Shown here piece by piece: positions 40,087-49,004 of a stretch of 64,000 nucleotides of DNA. The stretch is from Bradyrhizobium lupini (lineage in GTDB: Bacteria > Pseudomonadota > Alphaproteobacteria > Rhizobiales > Xanthobacteraceae): assembly GCF_040939785.1 (NCBI RefSeq), contig NZ_CP162553.1, forward strand, positions 1,178,001 through 1,242,000, written 5' to 3'. The notes beneath the pieces were generated by a model that saw nothing but the letters and a program-made list of their open reading frames with translations, was not told the DNA's origin and searched no databases. Position 1 is the stretch's first letter. Every line of letters begins with the position of its first letter. Made by a program: the position numbers and the translations under genes.

Positions 40087-42375
40087 GTGCGCCAGATCAT
40101 ACCACCGCATTGGAAGGCCCGGATCCGGAATTTCTTCCTGGACCTCGATGCGCGCATCGACTCCTCGCTGTTCTCCTCGGCCAAGGGCATCCGCGAGCTC
40201 TACGAGCGCTACTCGACCTTCATGGACCGCTTCTATGTCGGGCGTTGGAAGCGCTGGGTGTTCATCGAGCCGCTGTCGGAGGCCGCGACCCTCGGCCTCG
40301 GCGGCCTGGTGGTGATGCTGACCCTCGCCATTCCCGCCTTCCGCGAGACCGCGGACGAGGACTGGCTGAAGAAGTCTGACCTCGCGGTGACCTTCCTCGA
40401 CCGCTACGGCAACCCGATCGGCAGCCGCGGCATCAAGCACAACGATTCGATCCCGTTGGAAGATTTTCCGGACGTTCTGATCAAGGCGACGCTCGCGACC
40501 GAGGACCGCCGCTTCTACGAGCATTTCGGCATCGACATCGCCGGCACCGCGCGCGCGCTCGTCACCAACGCCCAGGCCGGCGGCGTCCGCCAAGGCGGCT
40601 CTTCGATCACCCAGCAGCTCGCCAAGAACCTGTTCCTGAGCAACGAGCGCACCATCGAGCGCAAGGTCAACGAAGCCTTCCTCGCGGTCTGGCTGGAATG
40701 GCGCCTGACCAAGAACGAGATCCTCAAACTGTATCTCGACCGCGCCTATATGGGCGGCGGCACCTTCGGTGTCGACGGCGCCGCGCATTTCTACTTCAAC
40801 AAGTCGGCACGTGACGTGACGCTCGCCGAAGCCGCGATGCTCGCCGGCCTGTTCAAGGCGCCAACCAAATACGCGCCCCACATCAACCTGCCCGCCGCCC
40901 GCGCCCGCGCCAATGTCGTTCTCGACAATCTCGTCGACGCCGGCTTCATGACCGAGGGCCAGGTGTTCGGCGCCCGCCGCAACCCCGCCTTCGCGGTCGA
41001 CCGCCGCTACGAGGCGTCGCCGAATTATTATCTCGACTACGCCTTCGACGAGATGCGCAAGCTGGTCGACACCTTCCCGAAATCCTACACCGAGCGAGTC
41101 TTCGTGGTCCGGCTCGCGATCGACACCAACGTGCAGAAGGCGGCCGAAGACGCGGTCGAGAACCAGCTGCGCCAGTTCGGCCGCGACTATCACGCGACGC
41201 AGGCCGCGACCGTCGTCTCCGATCTCGACGGCGGCATCCGCGCCATGGTCGGCGGCCGCGACTACGGCGCCAGCCAATTCAACCGCGCCACCGACGCCTA
41301 CCGCCAGCCGGGCTCGTCGTTCAAGCCTTACGTCTACACCACCGCGCTCCTCAACGGCTTCACGCCGAATTCGATCGTGGTCGACGGCCCGGTCTGCATC
41401 GGCAATTGGTGCCCGCAGAACTATGGTCATTCCTATTCCGGCGCGGTGACACTGACGCAGGCGATCACGCGCTCGATCAACGTTGTACCCGTCAAGCTGT
41501 CGATCGCGATCGGCCAGAAGGAGCAGCCGAAGGCGCCGAACCCGGCCAAGATCGGCCGCGCCAAGATCGTCGAGGTCGCGCGCCGCTTCGGCCTCAAGGC
41601 ACCGCTGCCCGACACGCCGTCGCTGCCGATCGGCTCGGACGAAGTCACCGTGCTCGAGCACGCGGTGGCATATGCGACCTTCCCCAACCGCGGCAAGGCA
41701 GTGACGCCGCATTCCGTGCTGGAAGTGCGCACCGGCGCGGGCGATCCGGTCTGGCGCTGGGACCGCGACGGGCCGAAGCCGCGCCAGGCGATTCCCGCCT
41801 CCGTAGCCGCCGACATGGCTGGCATGATGAGCCACGTCGTCAGCGAAGGCACCGCGCGCCGCGCAGCGCTCGACGGCATTCCGACTGCGGGCAAGACCGG
41901 CACCACCAATGCCTATCGCGACGCCTGGTTCGTCGGCTACACCGGCAATTTCACCTGCGCGGTCTGGTACGGCAATGACGACTATTCGCCGACTAACCGC
42001 ATGACCGGCGGCTCGCTGCCGGCGCAGACCTGGCACGACATCATGCTCGCGGCGCATCAGGGCGTCGAGGTCCGGGAGATCGCCGGTATCGGCATGGGCC
42101 AGAAGCTGCCGCCCGAGCGGATCACCAACGCACAGGCCAATGCGGCGCCGAAGGTGCTGGAGACCAAGCCCGGTCCGCCGCCCGTATTGACCAAGCGCGG
42201 CGCCGACGTTTTGGTGCGCGTCGAGAAGCTGCTGGATGACGCGGCCAGGACCGCGGCCAAAGCGGCCGCCACCGACCCCAAGCAAGCCAAACCGGCATCG
42301 TCCACGAGCGCGCTCGCCTTCCCGCAGAACTATGCGGAAGAGAATGCGAACGCATCCGCCCCGCGCAAGAACTGA
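40087..42375 (+). CDS. Class A penicillin-binding protein (PBP1-type)
   Basis: A 762-residue bifunctional peptidoglycan synthase. It has a GTG start and one membrane helix (about 72-95). The GT51 glycosyltransferase domain has ATEDRRFYEHFGID (catalytic Glu about 138) and GGSSITQQLAKNLFLS. The transpeptidase domain has SSFK (Ser about 410), SIN (about 463) and KTGTT (about 602). The C-terminal 60 residues are alanine/lysine-rich and disordered. It is followed after 8 nt by DUF1214 and DUF1254 genes. Close to mrcA/pbpC-type enzymes; the exact subclass is uncertain. Confidence 0.94.
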   Translation: MRQIIPPHWKARIRNFFLDLDARIDSSLFSSAKGIRELYERYSTFMDRFYVGRWKRWVFIEPLSEAATLGLGGLVVMLTLAIPAFRETADEDWLKKSDLAVTFLDRYGNPIGSRGIKHNDSIPLEDFPDVLIKATLATEDRRFYEHFGIDIAGTARALVTNAQAGGVRQGGSSITQQLAKNLFLSNERTIERKVNEAFLAVWLEWRLTKNEILKLYLDRAYMGGGTFGVDGAAHFYFNKSARDVTLAEAAMLAGLFKAPTKYAPHINLPAARARANVVLDNLVDAGFMTEGQVFGARRNPAFAVDRRYEASPNYYLDYAFDEMRKLVDTFPKSYTERVFVVRLAIDTNVQKAAEDAVENQLRQFGRDYHATQAATVVSDLDGGIRAMVGGRDYGASQFNRATDAYRQPGSSFKPYVYTTALLNGFTPNSIVVDGPVCIGNWCPQNYGHSYSGAVTLTQAITRSINVVPVKLSIAIGQKEQPKAPNPAKIGRAKIVEVARRFGLKAPLPDTPSLPIGSDEVTVLEHAVAYATFPNRGKAVTPHSVLEVRTGAGDPVWRWDRDGPKPRQAIPASVAADMAGMMSHVVSEGTARRAALDGIPTAGKTGTTNAYRDAWFVGYTGNFTCAVWYGNDDYSPTNRMTGGSLPAQTWHDIMLAAHQGVEVREIAGIGMGQKLPPERITNAQANAAPKVLETKPGPPPVLTKRGADVLVRVEKLLDDAARTAAKAAATDPKQAKPASSTSALAFPQNYAEENANASAPRKN

Positions 42376-42383
42376 CCGAACAA

Positions 42384-42963
42384 GTGCGGCTGATCCTGAT
42401 CACATTGACGGCCCTTCTGCTCGCAACCGTGGTGGGCGTCGGCGCGACCTGGATGACGACGACGCGCGGCACCGAGATCGGCGCGCTGACCATCGGCCCC
42501 CTGGACCGCGCGTCCGCGCACCGGCACCGCCGACGTCGATCCCTATTCGCGCGCCACCATCGTGCGCAACGGCGAGCTGCCTATCGGCACCGGCGACGGC
42601 GTCGCCTTCACCGCCACCGCCGACGACAAGAAGAAGGTGCTCGACGGCCGCTGCGACGTCGTGGTCTCCGGCGTGACACCGCCGGCACGGTTCTGGACGC
42701 TGACGCTTTATGACCGCAAGGGTCATCTCGTTCCCAATTCGCTGCAGCGCTACGGCTTCACCAGCCAGGAGATCGTGCGGCAGTCCGACGGCTCGTTCGA
42801 GATCCGCATCGCCTCGCGCTCGCGCGCCGGCAACTGGCTGCCGACCGGCGGCATCGAACGCTACGCGCTGATGCTGCGGCTCTACGACACCCCGGTCGGC
42901 GTTGCCACGCGCACCCAGCGCGACGCGCCGATGCCCACGATCACGACGGCGGGCTGCTCATGA
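42384..42963 (+). CDS. DUF1214 domain protein, frameshifted
   Basis: About 192 residues after repair. A GTG start at 42384 opens an N-terminal anchor (VRLILITLTALLLATVVG). At 42495-42499 (CCCCC) one extra base breaks the frame. Removing it gives IGPWTARPRTGTADVDPYSR, joining the second frame, which carries the DUF1214 core (FWTLTLYDRKGHLVPN) and ends ITTAGCS. DUF1214 is often fused C-terminal to DUF1254; here it is separate and precedes it. Periplasmic and membrane-tethered; function unknown. Confidence 0.78.
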
Positions 42964-43544
42964 TCCGGCTGTTGTTCACCATCGTTGCCGGCGTGGTGCT
43001 GGGCCTCGTGGTCCATCTCGTCAGCGTGCTGGCGTTGCCGCGGATCGCGACCCAGGACGCCTATTCGCGGCTGACGCCGATGACCAAGCTCAACGCGGTC
43101 ACGCAGCTTCCGCTCGCCGATCCGCAGACCTCGCCGATGCCGTTCATGGACCCGGCCTTTGCGCTCGCGATCTGCCGCTACGATCTGTCGAACGGGCCGA
43201 TCAAGCTGACGGTCCCCGTCAGCCAAGCCTATACCTCGGTGTCGTTCTACACTCGCAACGAGATCGCCTACTACGCCATCAACGACCGCTCGGCGGGCAA
43301 GAAGGTGATCGAGCTCGACCTGATGACCGAGCCGCAGCACAACGAGCTGCCCGAAGACGAAGAGATCACCGCCGCCGACCGCCTGATCATCGATTCCCCC
43401 AGCACCACCGGCCTGATCGTGATGAAGGCGCTCGCCCCCGAGCCCGGCCTGATGCCGCAAGCGCAATCAACCCTCGCTGCCGCGAGCTGCGGACCGCAGA
43501 CCGAGCCGCCGGCCAAGGCGGAAGCACCGCGCGGACGGCGCTGA
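42960..43544 (+). CDS. DUF1254 domain protein
   Basis: A 194-residue protein. The ATG overlaps the DUF1214 stop by 4 nt, indicating coupling. An N-terminal membrane helix (about 3-25) is followed by a DUF1254-type region with MPFMDPAFALAICRYDLS and SVSFYTRNEIAYYAIND. The short arginine/proline C-terminus is disordered. The split DUF1214/DUF1254 pair behind a PBP gene suggests an envelope role (inference). Confidence 0.82.
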   Translation: MIRLLFTIVAGVVLGLVVHLVSVLALPRIATQDAYSRLTPMTKLNAVTQLPLADPQTSPMPFMDPAFALAICRYDLSNGPIKLTVPVSQAYTSVSFYTRNEIAYYAINDRSAGKKVIELDLMTEPQHNELPEDEEITAADRLIIDSPSTTGLIVMKALAPEPGLMPQAQSTLAAASCGPQTEPPAKAEAPRGRR

Positions 43545-43690
43545 GGCGCGGCTTCGGCGGCGCAAAAACAAAAAAATCGAAAAACAACCCCATGCACAGT
43601 AGCGGGGGTATTGAAATCATTAGCCATTTTGATTGCACCAACTAGGCGTTTGCCGAACCGATACATCCCTGCCCGTCGTGCTGTTCAGCT

Positions 43691-43769
43691 TTGACACGTC
43701 GGGCAAAACACTGGCAGAATGGCATCATCGAAAGTTCACCCGCGCGGAGCAATCCGCCGCGGGTTTTTT
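43691..43769 (+). ncRNA. Candidate very short RNA: sigma-70 promoter then terminator
   Basis: TTGACA (43691-43696), an 18-nt spacer and CAGAAT (43715-43720) form a good housekeeping promoter. A start near 43727 would give a transcript of only about 40-45 nt. It ends at the hairpin ACCCGCGCGGA / TCCGCCGCGGGT (43738-43764, one bulge) followed by six T. No ORF lies inside. It could be a mini-sRNA or a repeat-borne element. Confidence 0.4.
43738..43769 (+). terminator. Intrinsic terminator
   Basis: Stem 43738-43748 with 43753-43764 (loop GCAA, one bulged C), followed by TTTTTT ending at 43769. About 195 nt after the DUF1254 stop, so it could also end the PBP-DUF1214-DUF1254 transcript. Confidence 0.8.
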
Positions 43770-43966
43770 CATGCCGGAGCGCAGGTGCCATGATCGAGAA
43801 ACACTATTGTCCCCCGTGCGGGCGGGACTAGCGACGCTGATGTCCCGAGCCCCGGTCTGTTACTTCAAGATCCTTGCTGATTCCAAATCCTCAATTCCGC
43901 TCGGTTTGGCGTCAACTGTTCCCGGTCACGGACGGCCGGTCACCAAGTGCTAAACGCGGAGATTGA

Positions 43967-44146
<180 letters not shown>

Positions 44147-44229
44147 TCTATCGATCATCCGGACAGAGCGGGAGCCGTGGTCTCGCGGAAAGAAGGGTTC
44201 GCCGGCCGAGCGATGAGCCGCGGTACGCG

Positions 44230-45132
44230 TCACGCCTTCGGGTCGGTGCCGATCAGCGAATTTGACATTGTGCGTTCAGAGCCGGCGGGAGGAACAACGA
44301 GAACGTCCACACTCAACGAACGCAGGACTTCTTCCGTTACGCTCCCGATCAAGGCCCGAACCAATCCAGATCGCCCGTGCGTCCCCATCACCAGCATGTC
44401 AGGCTGCCTCTCCGAAACAGCACGGGTGATGACCTGCATGGGCCCGCCCTCGCCGACCTGGAGAGACCATCGTTGCGTGCCGAGCTTGTTCGCCACCAGA
44501 AACTTCGTCAGCTCCTCCGTTGCCTTCAGACGCTCGCTATCGACATATCCGCTGATGACGGCCGCGCTCGCACCGGAGCGGACCAATCGCGCTTTCGTCA
44601 TCGGCGAGAAGGCGTGAAGGATCGTTGTTGCGCCCTGTGTCAAGAGTCCGGTGGACAGCCCCACGCGGATTGCATCGGCGGATGTATCCGACATATCGAC
44701 CGGCACCAGAGCGCGTTCATAGCGCCGCTGCGCCTCGTTGTTCACCATCAGAACCGGATACCTTCCTCCGCGAATTACACGCTCGATTGTGGTGCCTGTG
44801 AAGATGTCGCGCAGAAACTGCTTACGATGGGCTCCCATTACAACGAGATCCGCGTCGGCTGCTGCAGCCGCTCGCAATATCCCGTCAAAGGGATGGCCCT
44901 TGACCACGATCGGGTAGCACTGAACGTTTTGCAGCTCCGGCATGGATGCGATCTGCTCAACCAGCACCCGCTGTGCCTCACGCACTTCGATGCGGATCAG
45001 CTCGGCTGGCTGATCCTCGTCGACGACATGAACAAGGTGCAGAGTTGCATCAGGGGAGCGCGCCAGGAGGCCGGCCTGCCGCAAAGCGCGATTGGACCGC
45101 GTCGAGAAATCTGTCGCAGCGACGATATTCAT
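44230..45132 (-). CDS. Universal stress protein, two tandem Usp domains
   Basis: A 300-residue cytosolic protein. Usp domain 1 (residues 1-143) starts MNIVAATDFSTRSNRALRQA. Domain 2 (about 144-283) starts RALVPVDMSDTSADAI and carries the nucleotide motif MGTHGRSGLVRALIGSVTEE. The equivalent loop in domain 1 (MGAHRKQFLRDIFTGTTIE) lacks the second Gly, so ATP binding is best supported for domain 2. The start at 45132 is chosen because the upstream in-frame extension to 45300 has no Usp similarity. Probably stress-induced. Confidence 0.9.
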   Translation of the reverse strand: MNIVAATDFSTRSNRALRQAGLLARSPDATLHLVHVVDEDQPAELIRIEVREAQRVLVEQIASMPELQNVQCYPIVVKGHPFDGILRAAAAADADLVVMGAHRKQFLRDIFTGTTIERVIRGGRYPVLMVNNEAQRRYERALVPVDMSDTSADAIRVGLSTGLLTQGATTILHAFSPMTKARLVRSGASAAVISGYVDSERLKATEELTKFLVANKLGTQRWSLQVGEGGPMQVITRAVSERQPDMLVMGTHGRSGLVRALIGSVTEEVLRSLSVDVLVVPPAGSERTMSNSLIGTDPKA

Positions 45133-45385
45133 GTCAGAATCCTTACAATTGCGAACGGCCGCCGGCCCGATGGCCTGCCAAGCTCGACCAGCGCGGCAAT
45201 TCGGTTGCCTTGCGGAGGGCCTATCACGCTGTTGCCTGCCAGCTTCGTTCGTCCGGTTTGGCCTGGACCGACGATCTGGAGCCGAGAAGCAACCAAGCAT
45301 CGCGCCCCGCGAACATGCGGCGCACGATATCTTTCTCGCTCATAAGCAACTGTTGTACGCGGTGACGGAGGTGAACCTCCCAACG

Positions 45386-45514
45386 TCACCTTTTAGGATC
45401 GTGAGGAATTGGCGCTCGGCGGCGAGCGAATGCCTCGCGGAAGCCATCGGGATCTGAAATCCAGATGAACATGACCCATGAGGTCAGGACGAGCAGCGCG
45501 AAGAACACCGACAT
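45386..45514 (-). CDS. Tiny membrane protein, 42 residues
   Basis: The frame at 45514-45386 encodes MSVFFALLVLTSWVMFIWIS followed by a charged tail ending HDPKR. GGGAG lies 6 nt before the ATG. A single N-terminal helix spans about 3-20. It lies about 410 nt past the mrpG stop on the same strand. The family is not recognised. The good ribosome site and membrane-helix-plus-basic-tail design support it being real. Confidence 0.6.
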   Translation of the reverse strand: MSVFFALLVLTSWVMFIWISDPDGFREAFARRRAPIPHDPKR

Positions 45515-45927
45515 GAGAAACTCCCGGCTTGGTTGCAGAAATGTTGAGGTACCATCCCGGACGATCTGAATCGTCCGGGTTACCGGCGGATCTGCAGCTG
45601 GGTCCTATAAATCCGGCGTCGTAGCGTTGTAGTCATCACTGCCTCTGTTTGCGGTGCGGCTCGCTTGCGAGCGGCATGTGCATTGCTCGCTCTGCCGGGC
45701 ACCGAGCTTCCAGCCCTCGCGAACGCGGCATGGACTGAGTTCGGGGCTGATTGCCTCCGATCAGGCGGCCAACATGCAAAGACTTCGGCGAACTCGCCTA
45801 CTACTCAGCGTCATGCATCATGTACTTAGAGGTGGGCATGCGATGCAGGAAATCAAATGCGACATTTAGCCTGGATTGGCCGACTGGCCGATCAAGGAAC
45901 CTGCCGCAAAAAATCGCGCGTCTCGCG
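45515..45927. other. 413-bp gap downstream of mrpG
   Basis: No convincing gene; short plus-strand frames have poor composition. It holds a perfect hairpin, CCCGGACGAT / ATCGTCCGGG (45556-45565 with 45570-45579, loop CTGA), without a T-tract, 42 nt upstream of the tiny membrane protein start. Confidence 0.5.
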
Positions 45928-46278
45928 CTAATTGCCCTCTGGTCCGCGAACTTGCGCACTCTTTTCGGCGGTATCGCGAAATCGCGCTGCGCCCACCAAT
46001 ACGGTCAGCGCAATAGGCGTGGTTACCACGCCAAGCCCGATGATCAGGATTTCGTGCAGCACGGGCCTGCTCTGAAGTACCGAAAAGCAAACGATTGAAG
46101 CAGCTGCAATGAATACGGTGCCCAGCGTTGTCCCGAGCGTCGGCGCGTGGACCCGCTCGTAGAATGTGCCGAACCGCAAAAGGCCCAGCGAACCGACCAG
46201 TGTGGCGGCGGCGCCGACAAGAAGGAGAAATGCCGTGAGAGCCGCAGCCCAGGGCGGCAGGTGTTCGATGCCGTTCAT
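45928..46278 (-). CDS. mrpG: Mrp antiporter subunit G
   Basis: A 116-residue membrane protein, last subunit of the Mrp (Pha/Mnh) Na+(K+)/H+ antiporter. Three helices (about 10-32, 45-65, 70-95). The motif GSLGLLRFGTFYERVHAPTLGTTLG is typical of MrpG/PhaG. The start at 46278 overlaps mrpF by 4 nt. Confidence 0.92.
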   Translation of the reverse strand: MNGIEHLPPWAAALTAFLLLVGAAATLVGSLGLLRFGTFYERVHAPTLGTTLGTVFIAAASIVCFSVLQSRPVLHEILIIGLGVVTTPIALTVLVGAARFRDTAEKSAQVRGPEGN

Positions 46279-46556
46279 TCCATCACCTCGCCGCGCAGCA
46301 GAAACTTCGCTAGCGCAACCGTACCAACAAAACCGAAGAGGGCCATGGCCAGAGCCGCCTCGAAATAGAGCGTTTCGCCGGATCGAATCCCGAACGTCAG
46401 AAGCAACAACATCGCGTTCACGGACAGCGTGTCGAAACCCAGAACGCGATCCTGTGCTCGCGGCCCCCGAAAGATGCGAGCCGCGCCACAGCCGATAGCC
46501 AACACCAGAAGTACCTGTGCGGCGACAAGCGCGTAGATCAGCAAGAGCTGGCTCAT
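46275..46556 (-). CDS. mrpF: Mrp antiporter subunit F
   Basis: A 93-residue membrane protein with three helices. ARIFRGPRAQDRVLGFDTLSV is the family signature. The start MSQLLLIY at 46556 overlaps mrpE by 4 nt; the longer in-frame start is rejected. Confidence 0.93.
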   Translation of the reverse strand: MSQLLLIYALVAAQVLLVLAIGCGAARIFRGPRAQDRVLGFDTLSVNAMLLLLTFGIRSGETLYFEAALAMALFGFVGTVALAKFLLRGEVME

Positions 46557-47041
46557 TCGAATATCTCCAGCAGATGGCGTTCGTAGCGCTGCTTGATCGT
46601 GCGGATCCACTCGGCTTCATCGACCAGGTCGAGAACATGGATCATCAACAAGCCCTTCTGTGCATCGAAATTCACCCACAGCGTTCCGGGCGTCGAGGTG
46701 ATGATGCAAGCCAACATGGCCAGTCCGTAGGGATTGCGCATGTCGAGCGGAATGTTCACGAACCCGGATTTTCGCTGCCGGCGCCCAAAGCCGAGAATGA
46801 TCCGGCCAACCGCCAAGTTGGAGCGGATGATATCAATCGCTACCAATCCCAACAGGCGAAGAAGGACGCCGGGTCGCCTGACGTGTGTGCTTGGCAGCTC
46901 CAGCACGGTGAGGATCTGCCCGCCGACGAGCGCGATCACACAACCGAGGAGGACATGTCCGACCGTGACTGCTTGATTGAGCAGCAGCCACAATGCGAGA
47001 AGACAGAAGCTCACCCGCGGAAAGGGCAGGAATCGCGTCAT
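46553..47041 (-). CDS. mrpE: Mrp antiporter subunit E
   Basis: A 162-residue subunit with N-terminal helices (about 5-45) and a soluble C-terminal region. Signatures are RSNLAVGRIILG, NPYGLAMLACIITSTPGTLWV and LMIHVLDLVDEAEWIRTIKQRYE. The start MTRFLPFPRV at 47041 overlaps mrpD by 4 nt. Confidence 0.93.
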   Translation of the reverse strand: MTRFLPFPRVSFCLLALWLLLNQAVTVGHVLLGCVIALVGGQILTVLELPSTHVRRPGVLLRLLGLVAIDIIRSNLAVGRIILGFGRRQRKSGFVNIPLDMRNPYGLAMLACIITSTPGTLWVNFDAQKGLLMIHVLDLVDEAEWIRTIKQRYERHLLEIFE

Positions 47042-48666
47042 TCGCCACCCGCCTTTCGGCTGCCTTGGACCCTGATCTCCAGGACGTCGCTGACGTAGCC
47101 CGCCGGCGCGTGCAGCGATTGCGCCGTTGCCTGCATGAAACGCATCACCGGACCGGCGAGCACTGTCTGGGTGGCGCAAATGATCAACAGGAACATGATG
47201 GGCGCCATTTCGATCAGGCGCACACGCGGCACGGTGCGAACTGAGGCCCAGAAGGAGCGGATACCTGCTCGGGTCAGCGCGACCAACGCCGCAAAACTGG
47301 ATATGAGGAGCGCCAACAGGAGCGCCCATCCACTGCCGGGAACGGCACCACCCGGATGCATGTCTGAAGGTTGAAGCGCCGCCGTAAGCAGCGCGAATTT
47401 GGCTATGAACCCCGACAGCGGCGGAAGCCCGGCGATGACCAGTGCGCATCCGATAAAGGCGACGCCGAGCAATCCCATCGTGCCCACAATGGCCATGCCG
47501 ACTTCCTCTTCGGTATCGTCCGCACCGTCGTCTTCTCCGTAAGCTTCTCGCGTGACGGCGATCACGTCAGCTCCCGGTTCGCGGCCGCGCTCGATGAGTT
47601 CGGCCAGAAGGAAGAACGCGCTGATGCCGAGAGTCGAGCTGACCAGGTAAAACAGTGCTCCGCCGGCGACACTGACTTGCCCGGTCCCGGTGGCTGCCAG
47701 CACGGTTCCGGAGGATACGAGCACCGAAAAGCCGCCGAGACGGGCGGTGTCCTGGGATGCCAATGTGCCGATTGCTCCGAAGGCGATCGTCGCCACCCCG
47801 CCCCACAACAGCCAGTCACTGCCGAAGCCCGCTGACGCGCCGCTGCCCTCACCGAAAAGCAACAGCGATAGACGCAGGATGATATATACGCCGACCTTGG
47901 TCATGATCGCAAAGATCGACGCCACCGGTGGACTCGCAGATGCGTAGGCCGTCGGCAGCCAGAAACACAGAGGCCACATGCCGGCCTTGAGCAGGAAGGC
48001 CACGGCCAGCATGCCGGCGCCTGCTTCGAGCAAACCGCGGCTCTCCGCAGCGATTGCAGGTATCCGCGCCGAGAGGTCCGCCATATTGAGCGTCCCGGTG
48101 ACGCCATAGATCAGGCTGACCCCGATCAGGAACAATAGAGACGCGACCAGATTCACGACGATGTAGTGCAACCCGGCCTTCACCCGTGCAAGACCGGAAC
48201 CATGCAGCAGAAGTCCGTACGAAGCGGCCAGCAACAACTCGAAGAAGACAAACAGGTTGAAGAGATCGCCGGTCAGGAAGGCACCATTGAGGCCCATCAA
48301 CAGAAATTGAAAGAGCGGATGAAAATGCGCGCCTGTCCGGTGCCAACGGGCAAGAGAGAACACAACCGACGCCAACGCCAGGATGCTGGTCAGGAGCAGC
48401 ATGAGCGCGGAGAGCCGATCGAGAACGAGGACAATTCCGAACGGAGCAGGCCAATCGCCCAGGCGATAGACTTCCCTGATTCCGGGGTGACCCGAATCAG
48501 ACATTCCGAGCAAGATCACCGCGACGCAAACGAGTGCAACCGTTGCGGCGACATTGACCGCAGCCACGATGTTGCGGTGCCGCTCTCCATTCAAGAGCAG
48601 CATGCCTGCGCCGGCAAGCAGGGGCAGGACGATAGGCGCAACGACGAGATTTGCGATTCCGCTCAC
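47038..48666 (-). CDS. mrpD: Mrp antiporter subunit D
   Basis: A 542-residue proton-translocating subunit homologous to NuoN/NuoL with about 14 helices. The GTG at 48666 overlaps the mrpC stop. The channel glutamate lies in NLFVFFELLLAASYGLLLHG (about residue 139), and the core lysine is in FLLKAGMWPLCFWLPTAY. Intact. Confidence 0.93.
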   Translation of the reverse strand: MSGIANLVVAPIVLPLLAGAGMLLLNGERHRNIVAAVNVAATVALVCVAVILLGMSDSGHPGIREVYRLGDWPAPFGIVLVLDRLSALMLLLTSILALASVVFSLARWHRTGAHFHPLFQFLLMGLNGAFLTGDLFNLFVFFELLLAASYGLLLHGSGLARVKAGLHYIVVNLVASLLFLIGVSLIYGVTGTLNMADLSARIPAIAAESRGLLEAGAGMLAVAFLLKAGMWPLCFWLPTAYASASPPVASIFAIMTKVGVYIILRLSLLLFGEGSGASAGFGSDWLLWGGVATIAFGAIGTLASQDTARLGGFSVLVSSGTVLAATGTGQVSVAGGALFYLVSSTLGISAFFLLAELIERGREPGADVIAVTREAYGEDDGADDTEEEVGMAIVGTMGLLGVAFIGCALVIAGLPPLSGFIAKFALLTAALQPSDMHPGGAVPGSGWALLLALLISSFAALVALTRAGIRSFWASVRTVPRVRLIEMAPIMFLLIICATQTVLAGPVMRFMQATAQSLHAPAGYVSDVLEIRVQGSRKAGGE

Positions 48667-49004
48667 GCCTCGGGCTCCTGACCATCGACGTGATCGGTGC
48701 GAGCCAGGCCGCGCGACGCGAGGAGAACGACAAGGAACAACGCCGTCGTCGCAAAACTGATGACGATTGCAGTCAGTACGAGCGCCTGTGGTAGCGGGTC
48801 AGCATGTTTCGTTGCATCCCCGATCTCCTTTGCGATCAGCACCGGCGCTCCCGTCCGCACCCGTCCCATGGCCACGATGAAGAGATTGACGGCGTAAGAG
48901 AGCAACGAAAGCCCGATGATGACTTGAAACGTGCGCGGCCTGAGGATCAGCCACACTCCGGACGCCGTAAGCGCACCTATGCCGATGGCCAGGCTAAGCT
49001 CCAT
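48663..49004 (-). CDS. mrpC: Mrp antiporter subunit C
   Basis: A 113-residue NuoK-like subunit with three helices. LILRPRTFQVIIGLSLLSYAVNLFI and LPQALVLTAIVISFATTAL are family signatures. The ATG at 49004 shares a base with the mrpA stop (TAATG). Confidence 0.93.
   Translation of the reverse strand: MELSLAIGIGALTASGVWLILRPRTFQVIIGLSLLSYAVNLFIVAMGRVRTGAPVLIAKEIGDATKHADPLPQALVLTAIVISFATTALFLVVLLASRGLARTDHVDGQEPEA

Noticed and set aside
39937..42285. 782-codon minus-strand ORF
   Set aside because: Antisense to the PBP gene, which carries all catalytic motifs.
45654..45869. 71-codon plus-strand ORF past mrpG
   Set aside because: No ribosome site, odd composition and no recognisable domain.
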